Positions 33,287 through 45,443 of a DNA stretch of 64,000 bases are shown piece after piece (position 1 is the stretch's first letter; each line of letters opens with the position of its first letter). This DNA is from Laccaria trichodermophora. Taxonomy: Eukaryota; Basidiomycota; Agaricomycetes; Agaricales; Hydnangiaceae. The stretch spans positions 370,262 to 434,261 of the forward strand of contig JACTVC010000011.1 of the NCBI GenBank assembly GCA_018417955.1, given 5' to 3'. The position numbers and the translations under genes are program-made. The notes beneath the pieces are model-generated. The model did not search any database and had not been told where the DNA came from. It saw only the letters and a program-made list of their open reading frames with translations.

Positions 33287-35087
33287 TTACGAGGTCATCC
33301 GGTTATCTTCATGATTGTCATCACTCCGGCGTTGATGACGTTCTCGATGATGTCGTTTGACTGGACCCCTATCCTCCTGTAGCCTCCCAGTGGAATACAG
33401 AGAGTCTCCGTGAGGTCCTTCTGCGTCATTGTCACTGTCGACATCCATGTCGTTCCGGCTTCTCTTCCTGCCATCCATTGAAGTGCGGCTCTGTTCTGCC
33501 AGCGCAAAATTGCCACCGCCGCCACCCATACCACCGCTAGTCCGATTGTCGCGAGAATAAGATCTTCCGTCTTCATGCAAGAAATCAATATCGTCGTTCG
33601 TGACTGGACGAAGTCTATATGAAGAAGACCGCGAATGATCGCGTTCATAGAATTGGCTGCGTGAATCTGAGCGGGGTGGGTCTTCGCCTGCGCCAACTGC
33701 AGAACCAGAGGCTGAATCCGAACCAGGTGACCCAGAACGGGACGGGTGAGAGTACCTGGTGGGAAGCGGGCCATCAGCGTAGTATGCTTGTTCTTCACGG
33801 CTGCGTGAGGACACCTTATAGTCTGTTCTGTCAATCAATTGTCGGGACCGGGATGCCGAGTGTGCATCAATTTCTCTGCCGCGACCTGAGTCGCGACGGT
33901 CCCGTTCGCGCTCACGTTCCCATTCACGATCTCGGTCCAGATCGCGATGCCGTTCTTGAAGATCGTCCCTGCTGCTGTTAATGAAGGTAGCATGCCCCAC
34001 GCGCTGTTGGGGTTGAATATAACTAGGTGACCTGATGTCGGGACGGGGCGACATTTGTGCCAGTGGTGCTTGATGATGAATGTGTCCACGAGAATCACCA
34101 TGGGAAGCGGAGAGGTCGTTATAATCATGGCGTCTTGATCTCTCTCTCTCGATGGATGCGGGGCTATGCAAGACTTGTTGAGCCGGTATTAAGGTTTCGG
34201 GGTACTGGCTAGGGTGGCTGGACCCTCCATGATAAGATTGTGCGGGTAGGTGGGAACGAGACCGGGAAGAAGAATGTGATCGGGTGCGCGAATGAGATGA
34301 GCTTGCGTGAGGGTGGTGCAAAGGAGGACTGGCATGGGAATTGGAATGTGAATGGGCACGACTGCTTTCGTATCGTTGCACTGGTGGCAACTGTCCCATC
34401 TGTGGAAGGTGGTGACGGCCACCATCTTGCCCTGCGGAGGAACGTCTAGGAGAATGAACCGCGGACATGTGTGACAGTGCCATTCCGGGGCCAGCATGTG
34501 TATCTGTTACGGGCCCAAGGCGGCCATCTGTTCCAGTGTTGACTCTGTCACCCGAAGAGCGAATATAGTCTTTGGGTGGTTGATCGGGTTCCATAGAAGG
34601 ATGATCACGACTGTCATGGCGGTGATGAGTGGCCGAGACAGGACGGGGTGGGGGCAAGCTTTGTGCCAAGTGGGACTGTGCTCCACGTTCTTGGACGACT
34701 GGGAAGGGTGGAACGATAGAAAGACGTTCATACAAGATACTGTGATGAAGGTTGAAAAAAAAAATGAAGGGAGGAAAGTCGAATGCGAAACTCACGCTCG
34801 TTCCATTTTCATTCTCTGAATGCTCACTCGAGCATTCATGACTTTGATGTGGAGTTTGTCATTATCCTGTTTTAGCCAGATGTGTACGCGTCGGTGGTAG
34901 AAGTAAGAGAGCAACGTACTGATTCGATGTCTTTTACTTTTCGTTTGAGCTCCTTGTATTTTGCCTGATAGATTACATCGTCGGCGCCTGCAGCAGAGCC
35001 AACGGTAAAGGGCTTTTGTTTCTGTCGAAGAGCGGACAAGGGCTGTGCAGCGGGGTTGGACGGGGCAGGGGAAGGATGGCGGGACAT
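33287..35087 (-). CDS. INO80 complex subunit F-domain protein
   Basis: Three exons. The first two encode the conserved part: MSRHPSPAPSNPAAQPL, then IYQAKYKELKRKVKDIESDN, DKLHIKVMNARVSIQRMKME and RAILYERLS, a coiled coil matching the INO80F (TFPT-like) domain of the INO80 chromatin remodeller. Introns fall at about 34868-34921 and 34743-34797. The remaining roughly 470 residues are disordered and rich in His, Ser, Arg and Asp (RDRDREWEREREDRR-like runs near 33900), ending DNHEDNRMTS. The start at 35087 is the first ATG before the conserved block. Placement in INO80 is inferred from the domain only. Confidence 0.78.
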
Positions 35088-35594
35088 GATGGGCGGAGAA
35101 AGGAGGCCCTTAACCCAGCCGTGAGTACTTGTTGGCAGAGTATATCGGGTCACGAATTGTGTTTTCGTTCAACCCGCCAAAAACACATCCTTTCATACAT
35201 TTCCTATTCTGGACACCATCAGGAACAACCAACATCATCACCCCCGTATATACTACTACGAAACAGTTTCAACGGGAGTATCAACAAATTGCAAATAAAA
35301 TCTGTTTGAAATACCATACTTCAATCAAAGTGTCCACGTATCCAGCGCTCCCATCGGTAGCGGTTAAGAATCTATATTCTGTGTGGCCGAGAATATTACC
35401 ACGTGACACATGCCCTGTTCTTCAACTTCTTTGTCCCTCCGTCACACCTTCAACATCATATACCAGTGCGTTGACCTACATTGCACACACATCAACACTA
35501 ATGCACACTTTTTTACAGTGTCGGTTCCCTATAGACAGTACGCAAAAATGATAATTGCTGGGCAAACAACTGTTGACAAGCCGTACCTAGAGAC
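35088..35594. other. Divergent promoter region INO80F / NDUFA13, with CACGTGA
   Basis: About 500 bases with no gene. It carries CCACGTGAC at 35399-35407, about 190 bases upstream of the NDUFA13 start. Long pyrimidine-rich stretches follow towards the NDUFA13 start. Confidence 0.45.
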
Positions 35595-36215
35595 ATGCCC
35601 CCGACAGGGGGCTTTGAGAGCCTCAAGTACAAACGAAATCTCCCCTACAAAGGCCCAGGTGCATACGTTCTTCTTGGAGGCGTGACCGCCATCTGCGCCT
35701 ATGGTTTTTATCGACTTGGAAAGGGTAATCTGGAGCGAAGGCATGTCGTCTCTTCCTATTGTTTCCGAGCTGGTCTGTTGTGGGAGGGTCAGCTGAACGT
35801 CGCGCGTGTCATCGCATATCCCGCTCAACGCCAAACGTGGCCTTTGGATCCGGCCGCCACTCCTTATCAAATTTTATGCCCTTGGCTCAAACGAGAAATT
35901 GAGCTGATTCGTCGTTTTTGTAGGGAACTCCAACGAGAGAAAGTATGGTCACGAATTCACCTCGTCCCATTGCTCTTGGCGGAGGGAGATCGTGACATGT
36001 ACCGACGACAACAGGCAGCTATCGCTCGAGAGAAGGAGATTATGAAGGATGTTCCTGGCTGGGAGGTGTGTATTTTCCCCTGTTCATAGAACTCATGATC
36101 ACTCATGATTTGCGATAATGATTATCTTTCGGATCCGTTCCTTGTTACCGGTCAGGCTGGTAAAAGTGTGTACAACAGCTCCAAGTACCGTTCACCGGAA
36201 ATTGTTATACTGTAG
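35595..36215 (+). CDS. NDUFA13: NADH:ubiquinone oxidoreductase subunit NDUFA13 (GRIM-19)
   Basis: An accessory subunit of mitochondrial complex I with one membrane helix. Exon 1 reads MPPTGGFESLKYKRNLPYKG then the helix AYVLLGGVTAICAYGFYRLG and GNLER. Exon 2 reads RELQREKVWSRIHLVPLLLA, EGDRDMYRRQQAAIAREKEI and MKDVPGWE, exon 3 AGKSVYNSSKYRSPEIVIL, with TAG at 36213-36215. Intron 1 (35741-35923) begins with GC instead of GT: exon end AG, then GCATGT. It is 183 nt, a multiple of three, and has no in-frame stop, so unspliced RNA would encode a 61-residue insertion. Family conservation across the join supports splicing. Confidence 0.92.
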
Positions 36216-36571
36216 ATACAAAAGTAACATTCATCGGTCCATACATGAATTGGGACATTGATGACAATGGGAACCATTGAACGGGATTGAACCTTCTTAA
36301 TTTAGGTGTTTGCGTATGTTGTCAAGTTATAGCTTGTTTGGCAATGGAATTGTAAGGCAAGCTGCAAGCAAGCTGTTTCGTGAACTGCTCCAAATTGGCT
36401 CGAAGCTGTTCGTGCGTGGACGAGTCAAGAATGGTAATCTCCCGCATATCGAACCGATACCGATTTCTACTTAAAGTTGATCGACGGTGGATGACATCTG
36501 GTTCCCGATTTCGCGTAACAGAAAGTACTTTTAAACTGCGCGACCGACAAAACCCCTTCTTCGCCTCTTCA
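36216..36571. other. Intergenic, no gene seen
   Basis: About 356 bases between NDUFA13 and the HMG-box gene. A frame from 36380 is open into the HMG protein, but its extra 64 residues look like translated leader. No other feature. Confidence 0.4.
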
Positions 36572-38351
36572 ATGCCCTCCCCATCCATTATCCCTCGTTA
36601 TTTCTCTCCGACTCGTGATTCCTCTTCCTTTGACCACTATTCCTCCCCAGATTCAGATCAGATGATCTTTGGTCCAATCGACCTCGAGGATGTTCCGCCC
36701 TACCAACAATGGGACCCGTACACAGATCTCGACGCAGACCCAAAGCCTGCCTATAATTTCACTCCTATAATACCCATGGCAAACTACGAGTATGGCCCTC
36801 AAGTCTCCCCAACAGACAGTCATTCTGGTAGTTTCTACAGCACTGATGGTATCAAGTCACCCGAGGATAATAATCTTTATCTTTCCCACTGGATTAATGA
36901 TCCAGAACTCACACCATCGTCTCCCATTCCAATCCCTTCCCCATCCGACACCCAACCATCTTCCTCGTCTTCCTTTGTCGCTTACGGCGAGCACGTTCAT
37001 TTCTCAGCTGATGGAACGTTTTCTCCAGCATCCTTTGCTGCTTTGCATCCCCTACCGGGATCTATGTCTCCATCCTCTTCTTTTGAGGATCTACGACCGA
37101 GTCGAAACATTGTAGATTCGGTTTCTCCTAGAGATACAGCCCTCCATACACCGTCTTGGGCTTCACAGCTCTGGGAATCAGTTCCCAGCTCTCTCCGTTC
37201 TCCCTCCCACGTTCGCCCCTCAGTCCGTCACTCTCCCATGACCGACGGCACGACAGTACGCCAACGTACTGTCTCTTTACGTCGAGGCTCTCTTTCAGCG
37301 GGGCAAATATTTCAATCCTCCAGCGCACCAGCCATGACTGACCCTCATGCATCGAGTATGAATCGATCATACAGCCGCAGGTCAGAGTCAGCAAGCGTAG
37401 CTGACGATCGTGATGCAACTGTTCGGCGAAAGAAACGTTCACCGCCTACGGAGGATATGACCGTCGCCGAGAAACCGTCTGACAGCAGTGAGTCTTACTG
37501 CGGGTTACCAATAATTACCCACCAATCTAATCATTTTTGCACAGCTCTCAAGTCGGTTCTGCGTCCGCCAAAGCTGGCACCCTCCGCGTGGCAGCTATAC
37601 TTCACCGATTGGATACAACGTCAGCAAGCCTCTGGGACACGCAAATTGAATGTTGCTCAAGCAGCCAAGGAGGCCGGGCAAGAATACGCGTGCCTCAGTG
37701 CCGCTGAGAAAGAGGTACAGAGAACCCTTATTCATCTAGATTACGTCATTCTCAAATCTTACAAAAATTAGCCCTATAAACGGCGGTCACAGGCCGCGAA
37801 GGAGGCACGGGAGCGTGAGCTGAACGCTTACATGCGAACTCTTACCCCGGACGACATCAAGCGGGAGAACGCTTTCCGTGCTGCGCAGCGTAAGGCTGGG
37901 AAGTCGCGCAAGAGTAATATCAAGGACCCCAACGCCCCCAAGAAACCCCTCAGCGCATACTTCATGTTCCTGCAACGCATTCGTGCCAACCCCCAACTGG
38001 TTCAAGAAATCTTCGGGGAGGAAACAGAGACGACCAAACAAAGTGTTCTTGCGGCTGCGAAATGGCGGTCCATGACTGACGGCGAACGACAGGTACTCAT
38101 TCTATTTGTTTCAACAGCAGCAGGATGACCGACATTTTCTCTAGCCGTTTTTGGCACAGGCGGAGCAGGAGAAGATGGAATATGAAGCCGCAAGGCGTCT
38201 ATATGAGGAGGGAACAACTGGGTTCAATTCAAGTATCAATTTCAGCATCCTTCCTGGTAGCCCTGCTTTCCCGACCGTCAAGATAGAGTCGGAGAGCGAC
38301 GAGAACGACGAACTGACGTGGTCTCACGGTGAACAGGACCCAAACCGGTGA
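36572..38351 (+). CDS. HMG-box protein with two tandem HMG boxes
   Basis: Residues 1 to about 310 are Ser/Pro-rich and disordered (MPSPSIIPRYFSPTRDSSSF at the start). The first HMG box covers LAPSAWQLYFTDWIQRQQ to CLSAAEKEPYKRRS, the second covers DPNAPKKPLSAYFMFLQRIR to SMTDGERQPFLAQAEQEKM, joined by a basic helix (RENAFRAAQRKAGKSRKS). Introns at about 37488-37543, 37716-37770 and 38092-38144. The tail is acidic (KIESESDENDELTWS). The proline and aromatic positions of box 2 match sequence-independent HMG boxes such as those of Nhp6 and Abf2. A nuclear role is inferred from the long N-terminal region and absence of a mitochondrial presequence. Confidence 0.83.
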
Positions 38352-38668
38352 TCTTTCACCGTCTCACATTTTCTAATATGTTTCTGCTACGTTATCACGA
38401 CCTGTTATGCCTTTCGTTTGCGAAGCTTTCTGCTTTCCCCCTTTTTTGTTTGAAGTATATTATACCTTTTTGACGGCGTTTACGCCTAGGACATCTATAT
38501 ATCATATACCTATGCTGTATTTCTAGATTTGCTGTTCAGTCCACTTTTTGTGATGATGAACGATATAATAGTACATGACCACTTCTCTACCATATTTTCC
38601 TCTTGTACATAGCTATAGTTATACATAGTGGTCCACTCGTTGAATATGTTACGATAATAACGACGTCA
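38352..38668. other. Convergent 3' region, no gene seen
   Basis: 317 AT-rich bases between convergent stop codons, with repeated ATATATCATATACC-like runs near 38497-38515. Nothing else recognised. Confidence 0.45.
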
Positions 38669-39400
38669 TTACGGTTGTAACGGCATGCAGAGAACCATTT
38701 TCTGGTGCGGATCACCATCCTCGTCGAATTCAGCACCCTAGGGGCATATCCCAGATCTCGAACTCAATACGCAACGAGGCAAAAGGCACTGAGCTTACCA
38801 CTGGCTCGTATCCAAACCTAGGCACGAAACAAAGCGATCTGAGTTGACGTGTTTGTTGCACAAGAACACGCATACCGACACGTACTTTGCATAAAATCCT
38901 TTGACGGGTATTTGCGAGTGAGAGACTATCTGCACGGATTCAAGGGTGCCTTTTTGTTGAGCTTGGCCCCTGACCCAGTCGTGGAGCGACAGGACGAGCT
39001 CACGCCCAAAGCGATGCCGGCGGTGCTCTTTGAGCACCGCTAGCCGACTTAACTTGTAATAATCCGCGCCTGGCATTTTGTACGCGCGTATGGTACCAAT
39101 GGGCTCCAGGGACGGTGTAAGTCGAAGTAGAAAATGTGCAGATGCATCCTCCATGCTGCGAAGTGGTTGTCAGGAGAGAGTACGGAGCAGGAAGAAGCAA
39201 CACAAGCTCATCAATCTCTGTTTCGAGAGGGAATTTTTGTTCGATGTGAAAGACTTTGATTCGCTAAGGGTACTTACTGTGGGTCAATTGCGTACTTCAA
39301 GTTCGAAAAAAAAGCCTCTTACCACATCGTAGCATTGCTGGCGTTCTCCCTCCGTTTGCACCAAGATAATTTCGTGGGATGGTATTTGAATAACTGACAT
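38669..39400 (-). CDS. GNAT-family N-acetyltransferase
   Basis: A small acetyl-CoA-dependent acyltransferase. Five exons assemble to MSVIQIPSHEIILVQTEGER, RIKVFHIEQKFPLETEIDEL, then LRLTPSLEPIGTIRAYKM, YKLSRLAVLKEHRRHRFGRE, VQIVSHSQIPVKGFYAKFGY and EFDEDGDPHQKMVLCMPL. The acetyl-CoA loop RRHRFGREL and the C-terminal GFYAKFGY beta-bulge are clear GNAT marks, and the overall order matches the ElaA/YjcF-like group. The third intron ends at the AG of ATGGAG so that IDEL joins DASAHF; the ATG at 39154 is therefore not the start. Divergent from the PPR gene by 234 bases. The substrate is unknown. Confidence 0.85.
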
Positions 39401-39634
39401 AGTTATTGCCTGCCTTTCTAGTGGGTTGTTACAAGTTTGCTTAGTGACCCATCACATGACGGTGTATTGCACACCAAACTTTTTCGATTGACGGACATCC
39501 GCTACGGACCAACGGCACCATACTCAACAAGACATCTCTCCTCTGCTGCAGGTGGACAGGTTGTTTATCTGCATTGAGTCAACTTCTAAAGTACATCTAG
39601 GCGCCCTGAGGATTCGTGAAGTGTTGATGAATTT

Positions 39635-42600
39635 ATGGTTGAGCCATTTGCGGCTGTCCTCAATTCCTTTCGTCCTGGTCGCGCCACCGTAATTGCTTCT
39701 CCCTCCTCGTTGGCAAGAGCATTCAATGGATACACAAATCACACGCGTCCGTCATTGGTGGTGAACTTCTTTACACCTAGTCCTCGCAGTGTAAAGGGGA
39801 AGGAGAAAGCTTCGAACTCTTTTGACGGTTCATACCCAGGTTCCGTATTGCAGTGTCAGCAATGGTCCTTTTGCGTTTCCAGGCATTCAGTTAACTGCCC
39901 AGGTGGGTAGAGTCAACAATATTTGGCGCGACTGACTGACTGATCATTCTTGCAGCTCGACACCAATTGCGAATGCTGGATGAGCTATCCTCTGCAAGGG
40001 CCCCTCGCCGAAAGACCAACCGGCTCCCGAACCTTCGCCGCAAACCGTTTCCAAAATGCTTCATTACAGACATTGGAGGACAAAGACGACATACGTCACA
40101 GGACTCTCATGCTTCGCAATCGAAAACAGAAACGCCGACGCCGGCCGAAATCCCTACTGAAGCTGCCAAAGAAGAGGCCATGAGTCGCCTTCGGTGGTAC
40201 GCTCACAGGGAATCAGATTATTTTCCTGACCTTGAGGAAGCTTGGAATGCCTACACAATCGCCTCGAACAGGGACACTTTGTCGTTTATGAAAGCTGATG
40301 ATCTCTACGCTTTTTCGGAAAAGTTGATCACCAGTGTTGAAAGGCTGGCTAAAGGTGGCCTATCTTCAGATGAAATGGACGACTGGGCGTATCGAATACG
40401 AACTATTCTCGATCTTCCTACCCTTGAGGTTGAATCCATATCCCACCGATGTCTTGTCGTACGCTCATTGGCTTTGGGAGGTGATGTTGAAAAAGCAACA
40501 TCCATCATCCAGATGGATCCCGAACTTCGTGACAAGCTCGTTCTATACGAGGCTGTCATTTCATATATCTCTCGATACTCTGATCCCCTTCGCCTCTTTA
40601 AGTTCCTGTCGGAAAGCTGGTCTGTGATAGGTCCACCTCTAACATGGGCACCAAAGCCCACAGATCACTCTCAACGTGCGGACATCACTCGGTCTCTATA
40701 CGAAACAGTTGTCAACGCTCTGTGTGCTCTGGATCAGCCAGCTCTTCTGCTGGTCGAGTCAAAAACTTGGGAGAAATTTCATCGGCAACACATCGTCAAC
40801 TTTGTCATAAAAGTGCTTTGCAAAAGCCAGCCTGAAACTGCCCTGATCGTGTTAAATGAAGCACAGCGACAAGGTATCAACACCCCAGCGACGGTGCAAT
40901 TGCACCTTGTGCGCCAACTTGCTCTGAAGGATATCTTTGATCCTGCGATCAAACTCTTTGACTTATTCCCTTACGACCCATCTAATTCATTCTACCTGAT
41001 GGTAGGACTTCAACTGTATTCGCGTCTCGGAGACGTCACGTCTGCTGAACGCTATTTCCAAGAGCTTCAACATGGTCATAGGGTTGCGGCATTTCATCAG
41101 GCCCTATTGCTTCATTCATACGCAAAGGCGCAGAAACACGAGGATCTTCGGGCCGCCTTTGACAGAATTTTTCCCTATGGTCCAGAGGGAAAACGCCGAA
41201 ACGGACCCACACAGTTCCACTATGCTGCTGCAGTGGAAGGTTGCTCCAAAGATGATGATACCGATGGGATTCTCGAATGGTTGGAGGACATGGAAGTGGC
41301 TGGTTTAACGCCCACTGTGTCTATCTATGCCAAGCTCTTGAGCTGTTTTGTCAGTCGCGGTGATGTTGTTTCTGCTGCAAACGTCTTGCAACAAATGCGC
41401 GACGATGGTGTTATGCCTGATGCAAGATGTTACACGATCGTTATCTCGTTGATGGCTCGCCGACAAGATCATAGATCGGCGGAAGCCCTTTATCATCGTG
41501 CTATTAGCGAGGGCGTTGTTCCTGACGCTATAATGATGACCTCTATTATGAACGCTTATGTGGAGGCAGGAGAGTGGCAAGGGGTCATCGATTTTTTTGG
41601 ACGGCTGACGAAGAACCGTCAACGTCGACCTGGATTTACCATCGACATCTTCAACACGTTACTCAAGGCCTATGTTCTGATTGGCGCTCCGTTCGGCCTT
41701 GTTGCCAAGTTATTCCTCAAACTCGAAGGCCAGGAGTCGATACGAGCGAACCCCCACACATACGCGCTATTAGCCCAGTCTGCATGTGATGCAGGAGATT
41801 TAGATGCGGCCTCTGACATATACCATGAGTGCTCAAGGATGGTCGAGGAGCAAGGCGCCTCCGAGAAACTGATCAATGTTTATATTCTTACCATCATCAT
41901 GGCTGGTTATCTTCGGAAGCAAGACAAAGAGCATGCGAAAGCGGTATATGATGAAATGATCGCAAAAAATCTCCAACCAAATGCTGTTACATTCGGAACC
42001 ATCATAAGGGCGTACGCAACCGAGCAGACAAGGGAGAGCATAGAATTGGCGGAGCAATTTGTTCAAAATCTGAATATAGGTTCAAGTGAAAAGAAGGAGT
42101 GGAAAATCAAATCCTTTGGACGACGTTCCTGGAAGGACAGCATTTTCTTGCCTCTCCTGGCAGCGTATACAAAACGAGGGGAAGTGGAAGATGCTGAGCG
42201 ATTATATAAAGAGATTGGCGATGATACCTCACCCATTGCTGCCTTGACTCTTCTACTCGACGTCTACCGTCGCGTCTCCGACACCGACGCTGTTCTTCGA
42301 GTTTGGTCGGAGCTTTACAAGTTGGGTCTAGAGCACGTTCATACCGGTGATATAGTCAAATCCGACGATACACATTCAACACCCGGGACACAAATCACAC
42401 GAGTTTTGGGACGGCCACTTTCCATCTTGATTGATGCACTTTCATCAGCTGGACATCATCGTGAGGTCTTGGAAGCTTGGAAGGACTACGAGCAACAAGG
42501 ATTGCACTTTGATTCTCTATCCTGGAATGGTCTTGGGGTGGCTTTTATTCGCGCTGGAGACCTCGAGCGCGCGTTTGGAGTCATCGAGGACATCATCATA

Positions 42601-43110
42601 CCAATGAGACGCCAAGCCGAACAACTTTTGATTGGATTATCTCGATCTGACCGTGCTTCCTTGCCACTACCCGATCCTTCAGAACCTCCATTGCACATAC
42701 AAGCATATCGAAGGAGAACAGTTAGGATCGCGACGGCGCGTCTGCTTCAATATCCCGAATTCGACGATGACAGCATCAATACCAAACGATATGAGCAACC
42801 ACTACAGGATTTACAAAGAATTGTTCCAACCTTCGAAATCTGGCGTCCACATATTAACCTTCTTCGAAACATGCTTCTCTCTGTGTCGACTCTGGAGTCT
42901 GGGCGTCTCGTCAGACCAACGACTACTAGTCCGGATTATCACCCCTCTGATCCTGAAGAGGGCCCTCAAGCGCGACAGCTCCTGGATAGGTTATTCGCCA
43001 ACTATCCGAACACCATTCAACTCCTCCTGCAGTTCCAGATGAGAGAACAACGTAGACTAGGGCGCAACCGATATGATCGATTATACCGATGGGGATCAGG
43101 ATCAACATGA
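39635..43110 (+). CDS. Large pentatricopeptide-repeat (PPR) protein
   Basis: Two exons (intron about 39903-39955) give about 1140 residues. The first 90 residues form a probable mitochondrial presequence rich in Arg, Ser and aliphatics. PPR motifs are clearest in the middle: TPTVSIYAKLLSCFVSRGDV, MPDARCYTIVISLMARRQDH, VPDAIMMTSIMNAYVEAGEW, RANPHTYALLAQSACDAGDL, QPNAVTFGTIIRAYATE, with helical tetratricopeptide-like spacing before and after. Fungal PPR proteins bind mitochondrial RNA and act in translation, splicing or stability of single organelle transcripts. The specific target cannot be read. Exon 2 is one 3.2-kb frame, unusual for this intron-rich neighbourhood. Confidence 0.88.
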
Positions 43111-43175
43111 CGGCTTATAATTACGCAATGACAAGCAGAAACTAGTTGCAGATTACAGGGGATCCTCTGGTGTTA

Positions 43176-45045
43176 TTAGTCCTCATCAGAGTCGTCGTCA
43201 GACTCTGAACCACTGCGTCTCCGACGCTTGTTGGACGCGTGACGATTCCTCTACCAACCCTTCGCTTAGCCAATTCGATGCCTGTAAAGGAAATGAAAGG
43301 CTCACCAGGGGAAGCTTCTGTCCTTGATTCCCGAGCGCGATGGAGAGGGCGGTGGTATCTAGGTACAGTATAACTTAATAGAATAAATATTGAGGTGAAA
43401 TTACTATAGGTACCTGGAACACCTGGGAATCGTTTAGCTGAATAAACAGTAAATTGTTCAGTAAATGTTTGGGCGAGAACAGGCGAGACATCATTGTGGA
43501 CTCGCGCAGCTCCCACTTCTGGCGCTGGTGGACTGAAACCGGAGTCAGATCTTGTGTTCTCGAGTAAAGCGCGACTCACGCTCCAACATTCATAAGACGC
43601 ATCCTGAGCCGGAACGTTCCTGTGATGGTGTTACAAATAAAAACACGAGAAGAATGCCCGTTAGCAACGAACCTTCGGTACGGACAGACAAGTCTTGGAA
43701 AAGGAAGAAAATCCCGGGCTTCCGATGTTCATCTAATAACCGGCATGCATTTGCTGAAAGGGGGCCAACAAGGGTACGTGTGTACGTATGTCTCGGAGGC
43801 GGAGGAACGGTTGGAACATGTTGGGAAGAATATGTGCCTGGTGCCATCTGAGAATGTGTAGGTGTCGGATGGTAAGCAGAATGGTGGTATGTCGTGGATT
43901 CGTAGGCGGCATGGTCCGCCTGAGAGTGTGGCGAAGTGGCCTCAGATGAAGACCATCCCGGGTTCTCGATACCTTCCGGATTAGAGTGATTTCGAGCTGA
44001 GGGATCGACTTGGGGGTTCGAGTAGCTGCCGATAGATGGGTGGTAGGGGGCGTCGGTATTCCAGGCCCGATATGGAAGGCTTTGCGGTTCCGGCTCCGAA
44101 TTCCAGTGGTCCGAAGTTGAACTTGATGGGCTGCGACCCAAGGTGTGTATTGATGGCAAAGTGGGGTGCGGAAAGCTGGTGCTACGGTCACCGGGCGGCG
44201 GTGGTGGGTAGCCCCAAGAAGAGTCAGCTTGTGTGGGACCGTATTGTGTGCTTGGCGGGAAGCCCAAGGCATCATTTACCTGGGGTGGGTGTGGTGCAAT
44301 ATATCCTTGATTATTGTAACCAGGAGCGTGAGGGTGTGGGAGAGGCGGGCGCTGGGCGCTTCAATGTAAGATGACAAATTGTATTTTTGTAAAACAGCGA
44401 ACCTGTTCGCCAGGACGACGTTGAGAGAGAGTGGGAGTAGAACCTCCACTTGGAGTTTGATTAGCAGGAGCACGAGACTGAGGGGCCGAGGAACTGGTCC
44501 CCCGCCGTCGCGATTTCGTGGAGGAATGGGGAGGAATGTAACGATCCGCCGATGATGGATGCAGGACAAGATTGGTTTCATGCTTTCCATCTTCAGACCA
44601 TAGATCGACGGTCACCAGAAAGAAAGAACAGTCCATATCGCTATCACAAATAGTGAGAAGGTCCTCGAATAAAACTGGCATAGACTCACTCCACGTCTAC
44701 GATGCTGTTGTCGTCTCGTTTGACAACCATTTTTGCCACGGCTGCTGGAGCTAGTGGTCTTCGATCCTAACAGTCGTTATTTTGTTTGATTGAGAAGCCA
44801 TGGATTGTGATGTGCAGACCTACTTTATCCCCGAAGCCACACATCCGGGCACGCAGAGGGTGCTGGACGACCTCGAGTGAGTAATGCCTGTGATAACGAG
44901 TAAATCAGCCAACGTGCCAGAGTAGTGATTGAAACGCTTACTTGCGTCCCAGCCAGTAGCCCCATTGCTCAGGGCTGTCGCTGATGAGTTGACGAAGCGG
45001 TGCAATCGCGACGCTAGATTGGCGGGCGTTTGTGTGTTGTATCAT
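43176..45045 (-). CDS. velB: Velvet-domain regulator, VelB-like
   Basis: Velvet proteins are fungal DNA-binding regulators that link light, sexual development and secondary metabolism. N-terminal velvet blocks: YSLEVVQHPLRARMCGFGDK, DRRPLAPAAVAKMVVKRDD, MDCSFFLVTVDLWSEDGKHE, NLVLHPS. A Pro/Ser-rich insertion of about 270 residues splits the domain, as in VelB, before LVGPLSANACRLLDEHRKPG, IFFLFQDLSVRTEG, VLAQTFTEQFTVYSAKRFPG. A 55-nt intron (gtgagc to ttggtag, about 43247-43301) shifts the frame to the ending NKRRRRSGSESDDDSDED, a basic then acidic tail. Eight or so introns. Start ATG 45045 follows family length. VosA is the alternative; the internal insertion favours VelB. Confidence 0.86.
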
Positions 45046-45443
45046 TGTGAAATAACGAGCGAAAAGAAGGCGGCGGTGCGATAGACCCTAATTATGAGAG
45101 CAATGGTAAAACCCCACGCAGTTCACGAGAGAATACTGAGACAGCCAGTGAACCTATGAGATGAAGATTTGTGATAATATAGAGCCAAAGGTCTATGAGC
45201 TTGTTGGGCGAGAGTTGAGACACCACAGAAAATCTTGACGATGAAGTGGTTGATATTCTTGACAGTCCAAACGTAATATCCTCGATGCAAAGAATTCTTC
45301 TAGTAGTCTTCAGATAGCTTTTGAGAGTCCCCGGTTCGTAGCGCTCTAGGTAAAGGAGTAGGGTGTACAGCTTATTGAGACGCACGTGGTAGCTATGTAG
45401 TACGGTGATCGTGATTCCGAATTGCAACCAAGATTGTGTGTCA
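45046..45443. other. Divergent promoter region, velvet / ArfGAP
   Basis: About 400 bases between the two start codons. A 158-codon minus-strand frame (45092-45568) runs through it and antisense into ArfGAP exon 1, but it has no family match and no sign of splicing. Nothing else recognised. Confidence 0.45.

Noticed and set aside
33295..33834. 179-codon second frame inside the INO80F gene
   Set aside because: It is an overlapping frame of the low-complexity coding region and has no independent support.
36380..36571. Upstream extension of the HMG-box protein to 36380
   Set aside because: The added 64 residues are Cys/Arg-rich with no conservation pattern, and the ATG at 36572 gives a normal disordered start.
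39000..39154. ATG at 39154 (MEDASAH) as the start of the GNAT gene
   Set aside because: An upstream pair of exons encodes the usual GNAT N-terminus and splices at the AG of ATGGAG, so this ATG lies mostly within an intron.
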